Source of the DNA: Pseudomonas gingeri
GTDB lineage: Bacteria > Pseudomonadota > Gammaproteobacteria > Pseudomonadales > Pseudomonadaceae
DNA: 64,000 bases
Direction: 5' to 3'
Assembly: GCF_013385425.1 (NCBI RefSeq)
Contig: NZ_JACAQA010000005.1
Location: 580,652-644,651, forward strand
The notes beneath the pieces were generated by a model. The model worked only from the letters and a program-made list of their open reading frames with translations, searched no databases and was not told where the DNA came from. Position 1 is the stretch's first letter; every line of letters begins with the position of its first letter. The position numbers and the translations under genes are program-made. Below, piece after piece: positions 59,165 to 64,000 of this stretch.

Positions 59165-62107
59165 ATGCAAGGCAAGTACGTTTCTGAACAGGCATCGCGT
59201 CAGGGGAATGTGCAGCTCCTGGGTGATTTGTTGACCGTGGTGCTGGTTACCCATAACCGGCCGGCGTTCCTGCGTCGGGCGGTGAAGTTCTATAGCGCGT
59301 TGCCTTGCAAACTGCTGGTGCTGGACTCTTCCCCCGTGGCCTACGCCGAAGTCGCGCAGGGGCATGACTCGATCGAGTACCTGCACGTGCCGCAGTACGA
59401 CTACTGGAAATTGCAGAACAAGTTCGCCCATGGCGTGATGAGCGTGACCACGCCGTACATGGTGTTTGCCGCCGACGACGACTTTATCGTTCACGGGGCG
59501 TTGGCCGAGGCGGTTGCGTTCCTGGAGAACAATGCCGACTACGGCATGTGCCATGGTTACTGCATGATGTACCTGTCGTTGGCGGGCAGCGTCAGCTACT
59601 ACCGTCGCGACAAGAAGGTCTGTGAGGACTACGCCTCCGAGCGGGCCCAGGATCGCGTGGTGGACTATATGTACCAATACCTGCCGCCGTTCTACGCCGT
59701 CCATCGTACCGCCCTGATGCGCGACTGGCATTCGGCCTTGCCTGAAGGCACCAGTTTCCAATGGCAGGAAATCGGCCATGTCTACTACATGCTCGCCCGG
59801 GCCAAGGCGCGGATCCTGCCGATTCCCTATGTGGTCCGTGAGGTCAACTATGGCGATTCGGAACACAGCACCGAGGTCTACCACTCGCTGACCTACACCG
59901 ATGCCAAGTCGGTGGCCGAACGCGAGGCCTTTGCCGAGTTCCTGGCCTCCCTGCCTACCGCGATCGAAGGGCTTGATCCGGCACAGGGCAAAGCCTTCGC
60001 CCTGGAAAGTTTCGAAGCCATGACCGACAGCTTGCGCACTGGGCGGGCACTGACCATGGAAGGGCTGTTCGAGTCCACCTGGATCAGCATCAAGGACGCA
60101 CCCGTGCGGCGCTTCGGGCCCAAGCAGTACGTGGAAATGCCTTACTACAACCAGGCATTTTTCGATCAGTTGACCCAGTTCGAATTCCTGCTCCATGCGA
60201 TGCCGGCCGGTCGTGTGCAACTGATGGGACTGGAGGGTGTATGGACCCGTCAGGACGCGCTGATGCGCGCGCACAACAACGACACCCCGGAAAGCGTGGC
60301 GGACCGCCTGTGGCAGGCCCAGGAGTGCAACCTGTTCAACCGGCGGGTGGTCAAGCGCCTGGCCCGGCAACTGGAGATTCTCGGCGAAGAGGAAGAGGCG
60401 CGGGATATGTTCGCCTGGGCCGAGCGCCTGGACGCCGTTTCCACCGAAGACAATCGCTCGACCTTCGAGGCGATGCTCTCGGGACGCCTGCTCGACTGGC
60501 TGAAAGCCCGTGAGCCGTCCGCCGGCGAGCTTGAGGTGATTGGCGATTACCAGATCGCGCAGGGCAGCGGTCCGGTCTTCGGCCTGCTGGTACTGGACCT
60601 GAACAACGACATCGGCAAGTTGCAGGTCACCCTCGACAGCCTGCTGGAAGGGCACAGCAAGGCCTTCCGCATCGTCGTCTTCACCACGGGCGAGCCGCAG
60701 GCGGCGACTACCCTGCAGAACACCTTGCACTTTATCCGGGTGACACCGGGCAATCTGGTCGACAAGTTGAACCAGACGATCCGCCAACTGCCCTGTGACT
60801 GGTTGCTACTGGCCGAGGCGGGGGATGAGTTCACCGCCAGTGGCCTGTTGCGCGCCAGTCTCGAACTGCGTGAGGCCGAAGGTTGCCGTGCGGTGGCCAC
60901 CGATGAAATCCAGCGCGACGCCAATGGCGCGCTGATCGATGTGTTCCGTCCGAGCTTCAACCTCGACCTGCTGCAAAGCGTACCGGCGCTGATGGCCAGG
61001 CACTGGTTGATTCGCCGTGAAGTGTTGCTGGAGGTTGGCGGCTACAAGGCCGACTTCAGCAAAGCCCTGGAATTCGATCTGCTGCTGCGTCTGATCGAGC
61101 AGGGCGGCATGGCCGGACTGGCCCATCTGGACGAGCCATTGCTGATTTCCAGCGTACCGGCACTTGAAGAGAACGCCCATGAGCGCCTGGCGTTGCTGCG
61201 CCATCTGGGCACGCGGGGCTACAAGGCCCAGGTCACTTCGCAGAATCCGGGCAGCTACTTTGTCGATTATCGGCATACCGAACGCCCGCTGGTGTCGATC
61301 ATTCTCCATGGCCAGGCCGACTTCGCCGAACTGGAGCGCTGCCTGAGCGCAGTGCTGCAAAAAACCCGCTACCTGAAATACGAAGTGCTGGTGGCCGATC
61401 ACCCGAGCTACAGCGAAGCCCTCGCGACCTGGCTCCGAGAACAGCCTCAGGCCGGTAAAGTCAGTGTGTTGCAAGCCGACTGGTCGAGCACCTCGGCATT
61501 CTGCAACGCGGCGGCAGATCAGGCCCTGGGTGAGTACCTGGTGCTGCTCGCGCAAGACAGCGAAGTGGTCAACCCCAACTGGATCGAGTCGCTGCTCAAC
61601 CAGGCCTTGCGCCCGGAAGTCGGCGTGGTCGGCGCCAAGCTCTACAGCCGTGATACCAAGGTCTCCCAGGCCGGGCTGATTCTCGGCTTGAACGGTGGTG
61701 TCGGTTCGCCTTTTGTCGGTGAAAAGACGGATGCCAGGGGCTATATGCAGCGGCTGGCGGTGGAGCAGAACTATTCGGCGGTCTCGGCGGCGTGCCTGAT
61801 GGTGCGCAAGGCGTTCTTCGAGGCGGTCGGTGGCCTGGACGAAGGCGACTTCGCCGAGGCCTTCGCCGATGTCGATCTGTGTCTCAAGATCGGCCAGGTC
61901 GGCGGCCTGGTGTCGTGGACGCCGCAAGTGCAAGTGTTCCACCCGGGTCTTCTGCCCGAGGCGCCAGAGGCTCTGGCGGCCCTGCTCGAGAAGTGGGCGG
62001 TGAACTTCCAGCGCGACCCGGCCTACAACCCGCACCTGTCCCTGACAGGAAAAGGTTTCAGTCTGGGCAGTGCCAGTCCAGTGGGATGGGCGCAGTTGCT
62101 CGTTTAA
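59165..62107 (+). CDS. Second large multi-domain glycosyltransferase
   Basis: A 980-residue cytoplasmic protein. An N-terminal TIGR00180-type glycosyltransferase domain (about 20-430) has TVVLVTHNRPAFLRRAV and the metal motif AADDDF. Two GT2-like modules follow: a degenerate one (about 468-700) and a complete one (about 705-940) with VSIILHGQADFAELERCL and CLMVRKAFFEAVGGLDE. The latter two share clear sequence with the middle modules of the 1197-residue enzyme, pointing to a common origin. ATG at 59165 has GGGGA upstream; an earlier TTG frame is not favoured. Likely another flagellin glycan transferase. Confidence 0.85.
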   Translation: MQGKYVSEQASRQGNVQLLGDLLTVVLVTHNRPAFLRRAVKFYSALPCKLLVLDSSPVAYAEVAQGHDSIEYLHVPQYDYWKLQNKFAHGVMSVTTPYMVFAADDDFIVHGALAEAVAFLENNADYGMCHGYCMMYLSLAGSVSYYRRDKKVCEDYASERAQDRVVDYMYQYLPPFYAVHRTALMRDWHSALPEGTSFQWQEIGHVYYMLARAKARILPIPYVVREVNYGDSEHSTEVYHSLTYTDAKSVAEREAFAEFLASLPTAIEGLDPAQGKAFALESFEAMTDSLRTGRALTMEGLFESTWISIKDAPVRRFGPKQYVEMPYYNQAFFDQLTQFEFLLHAMPAGRVQLMGLEGVWTRQDALMRAHNNDTPESVADRLWQAQECNLFNRRVVKRLARQLEILGEEEEARDMFAWAERLDAVSTEDNRSTFEAMLSGRLLDWLKAREPSAGELEVIGDYQIAQGSGPVFGLLVLDLNNDIGKLQVTLDSLLEGHSKAFRIVVFTTGEPQAATTLQNTLHFIRVTPGNLVDKLNQTIRQLPCDWLLLAEAGDEFTASGLLRASLELREAEGCRAVATDEIQRDANGALIDVFRPSFNLDLLQSVPALMARHWLIRREVLLEVGGYKADFSKALEFDLLLRLIEQGGMAGLAHLDEPLLISSVPALEENAHERLALLRHLGTRGYKAQVTSQNPGSYFVDYRHTERPLVSIILHGQADFAELERCLSAVLQKTRYLKYEVLVADHPSYSEALATWLREQPQAGKVSVLQADWSSTSAFCNAAADQALGEYLVLLAQDSEVVNPNWIESLLNQALRPEVGVVGAKLYSRDTKVSQAGLILGLNGGVGSPFVGEKTDARGYMQRLAVEQNYSAVSAACLMVRKAFFEAVGGLDEGDFAEAFADVDLCLKIGQVGGLVSWTPQVQVFHPGLLPEAPEALAALLEKWAVNFQRDPAYNPHLSLTGKGFSLGSASPVGWAQLLV

Positions 62108-62137
62108 GCCTGGCAGACAGTTAAAGGGACTCACGGT

Positions 62138-63139
62138 ATGTTCAACGGCAAATCGATTTTCATCTCCGGCGGCACCGGCTCGTTCGGCCGCAACTTCATC
62201 CGTCGTCTGCTGGAGCAGTACCAGCCGCGGCGGGTGGTGGTGTTCTCGCGCGACGAGCTCAAGCAGTACGAGATGCAGCAGACGTTCAACGCGCCGTGCA
62301 TGCGCTATTTTCTCGGTGATGTCCGGGATGCCGAGCGCTTGCGCCTGGCCATGCGCGGGATCGATTTTGTCGTGCATGCCGCGGCCCTGAAACAGGTGCC
62401 GGCGGCCGAGTACAACCCCACCGAGTGCATTCGCACCAACGTCAACGGGGCGGAAAATATCATTGCCGCGGCCATCGATAATGGCGTGCAGAAGGTTGTC
62501 GCCCTGTCCACCGACAAGGCGGCCAGCCCGATCAACCTCTATGGGGCCACCAAGCTGCTGTCGGACAAGTTGTTCGTCGCCGCCAACAATATCGCCGGCG
62601 AGCAGGCGACCCGCTTTGCCGTGGTGCGCTACGGCAACGTGGCCGGCTCTCGGGGTTCGGTGGTGCCGTTTTTCAACAAGCTGATTGCCGAGGGGGCCCG
62701 GGAACTGCCGATCACCGACGAGCGCATGACCCGCTTCTGGATCACCCTCGACCATGGTGTGCAGTTCGTGCTCGACAGCTTCGCGCGCATGCACGGTGGT
62801 GAAGTGTTCGTACCGAAGATCCCGTCGATCCGCATCGTCGACCTGGCGTCCGGCATGGCCGGGCATCTGCCGCACAAACACGTGGGCATTCGGCCGGGCG
62901 AGAAGCTGCATGAGTTGATGGTGCCGCTGGACGACGCGCGCATGACCCTGGAGTTCGCCGACCACTACACCATCCAGCCATCGATTCGTTTCACCAGCGT
63001 CGATGTCGATTTCGCCGTGGACGGTCTGGGAGAGCGCGGCAAGGCGGTGGATGAGGACTTCGAATACCGTTCCGATACCAACCCAGACTTCCTGAACGTG
63101 ATGCAGATTGCCGATCTGCACGCCGGGCTGCCGGTATGA
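62138..63139 (+). CDS. pseB: UDP-GlcNAc 4,6-dehydratase (inverting) PseB
   Basis: A 333-residue SDR enzyme that starts pseudaminic acid synthesis from UDP-GlcNAc. Motifs: SIFISGGTGSFGRNFI for NAD, ALSTDKAASPINLYGATK with Asp-Lys and Tyr-x3-Lys catalytic residues, and RYGNVAGSRGSVVPFF. The length matches characterised PseB (333 residues). AAAGGGA precedes the ATG. It overlaps pseC by 4 nt (ATGA). Confidence 0.95.
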   Translation: MFNGKSIFISGGTGSFGRNFIRRLLEQYQPRRVVVFSRDELKQYEMQQTFNAPCMRYFLGDVRDAERLRLAMRGIDFVVHAAALKQVPAAEYNPTECIRTNVNGAENIIAAAIDNGVQKVVALSTDKAASPINLYGATKLLSDKLFVAANNIAGEQATRFAVVRYGNVAGSRGSVVPFFNKLIAEGARELPITDERMTRFWITLDHGVQFVLDSFARMHGGEVFVPKIPSIRIVDLASGMAGHLPHKHVGIRPGEKLHELMVPLDDARMTLEFADHYTIQPSIRFTSVDVDFAVDGLGERGKAVDEDFEYRSDTNPDFLNVMQIADLHAGLPV

Positions 63140-64000
63140 CGCCTTATCAGATTCCTTATGGTTGCCAGAGCATCGAACAGGCCGATATCGATGCGGTGGT
63201 CGAGGTGCTCAAGTCGCCCTGGTTGACCCAGGGACCGACCATCCCGCGCTTCGAGGCGGCGTTGGCCGAACATTGCCAGGCCGATTTTGCCGTGGCGGTG
63301 TGCAATGCCACGGCGGCCTTGCATATCGCCTGCCTGGCGGCGGACCTGGGGCCGGGGGATCGCTTGTGGACCAGCCCGAATACCTTTGTCGCCTCGGCCA
63401 ACTGCGCTCGCTACTGCGGCGCCGAGGTGGACTTCGTCGACATCGACCCCCTGACCTTGAATCTCGATGCCGGCCTGCTGGCGCGCAAACTTGAGGTTGC
63501 CGAGGCCAGCGGGCGGTTGCCCAAGGTGGTGGTGGCCGTGGCCTTTGCCGGCCAGAGTTGCGATATGCGCGCCATCGCCGCATTGTCCGAGCGCTATGGC
63601 TTCACGCTGATCGAGGATGCGTCCCATGCGGTCGGCGCATCCTACCTCGGGCGACCGGTGGGTTGCGGTGCCTTTGCCGCGATGACCATCTTCAGTTTCC
63701 ATCCGGTGAAGATCATCACCTCGGCCGAAGGCGGCATGGTCCTGACCAATAGCCCCGAACTGGCCGAGCGCCTGCGTCGTCTGCGCAGCCATGGGATCAC
63801 CGGTGATCCGGCGCAGATGAACGTTCCCGCGCAAGGGCTGTGGTACTACCAGCAACTGGAACTGGGCTTCAATTACCGGATGACCGACCTGCACGCCGCG
63901 CTGGGGCTGTCGCAAACGGCCCGGCTCGACAGCTTTGTCGCCCGTCGCCGTGAACTGGCCGGCCGCTATGACCTTTTGCTGGCCGACCTGCCGCTGCAAT
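63136..64000 (+). CDS. pseC: UDP-4-amino-sugar transaminase PseC, 3' end cut off
   Basis: The frame is open to the window end (288 residues visible). It matches PLP-dependent DegT/DnrJ aminotransferases of the PseC type: PYGCQSIEQADIDAVVEVLKSPWLTQGP at the start, EDASHAVGASYLGRPVG, and the PLP lysine in FSFHPVKIITSAEGG. It transaminates the 4-keto intermediate made by PseB on the way to pseudaminic acid. The remaining pathway genes would lie past the window. Confidence 0.94.
   Translation, partial: MTPYQIPYGCQSIEQADIDAVVEVLKSPWLTQGPTIPRFEAALAEHCQADFAVAVCNATAALHIACLAADLGPGDRLWTSPNTFVASANCARYCGAEVDFVDIDPLTLNLDAGLLARKLEVAEASGRLPKVVVAVAFAGQSCDMRAIAALSERYGFTLIEDASHAVGASYLGRPVGCGAFAAMTIFSFHPVKIITSAEGGMVLTNSPELAERLRRLRSHGITGDPAQMNVPAQGLWYYQQLELGFNYRMTDLHAALGLSQTARLDSFVARRRELAGRYDLLLADLPLQ

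Noticed and set aside
60806..63121. 771-codon frame antisense to the second glycosyltransferase and pseB
   Set aside because: No family match, no ribosome site, and overlaps two confident genes.
1..64000. tRNA, rRNA, CRISPR arrays, prophage or insertion sequences
   Set aside because: None was seen on either strand; the only mobile-type sequences are REP/REPIN elements.

Overview
The window is a contiguous stretch of chromosome from a GC-rich gammaproteobacterium, almost certainly a fluorescent-group Pseudomonas. The case rests on the gene order (recQ-marR-fimV-like-plpD; cpxR-cpxP-cpxA; yciI/yciB divergent from rnm-yciO-scpA-scpB-rluB; phhR divergent from phhABC; flgFGHIJKL followed by a glycosylation island), on Pseudomonas REP/REPIN repeats, and on protein sequences typical of the genus. 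The species cannot be fixed from this sequence alone. I see no rRNA, tRNA, CRISPR array, prophage or insertion sequence.

Region 1 (1-16.4 kb) is housekeeping: the end of a DTW-domain tRNA modification gene, a UPF0149 protein, RecQ, a MarR-type regulator, a FimV-like polar protein, the type Vd secreted lipase PlpD, a SelW-like protein, a DMT exporter with an AraC regulator, an LpxH-like metallophosphatase, an HD-domain protein, a second AraC regulator, the TrkH potassium transporter and a nitroreductase. Region 2 (16.4-20.3 kb) holds a PaaA2/ParE2-like toxin-antitoxin pair and the Cpx envelope-stress system, with a near-consensus CpxR box upstream of cpxP. Region 3 (20.2-26 kb) holds the conserved yciI/yciB and rnm-yciO-scpA-scpB-rluB clusters (RNA processing, chromosome segregation, 23S rRNA pseudouridylation).

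Region 4 (26-34.3 kb) is accessory. It has a 45-residue peptide gene followed by a hairpin and a NicX/M29-like metalloenzyme gene, behind an AT-rich regulatory region (candidate undescribed peptide system); an aromatic amino acid permease; ArfB; an MFS transporter; a 43-residue acidic peptide; and a divergent ECF sigma/anti-sigma locus facing a Tat-type metallophosphoesterase and a cupredoxin. Region 5 (34.3-38.6 kb) is the phenylalanine catabolic locus phhABC with its regulator phhR and two TyrR-like boxes.

Region 6 (38.6-64 kb) is flagellar. A dioxygenase/methyltransferase gene pair has what looks like a sigma-28 (FliA) promoter. It is divergent from the sigma-54-type promoter of flgFGHIJKL. 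After flgL come a 1197-residue multi-domain glycosyltransferase, a translationally coupled CDP-deoxyhexose pathway (rfbF, rfbG, an epimerase, a C-methyltransferase, a reductase, further methyltransferases), a second large glycosyltransferase that shares modules with the first, and the start of pseudaminic acid synthesis (pseB, pseC, the latter cut by the window end). Together these genes probably build and decorate a flagellin glycan that contains a branched and methylated deoxyhexose.
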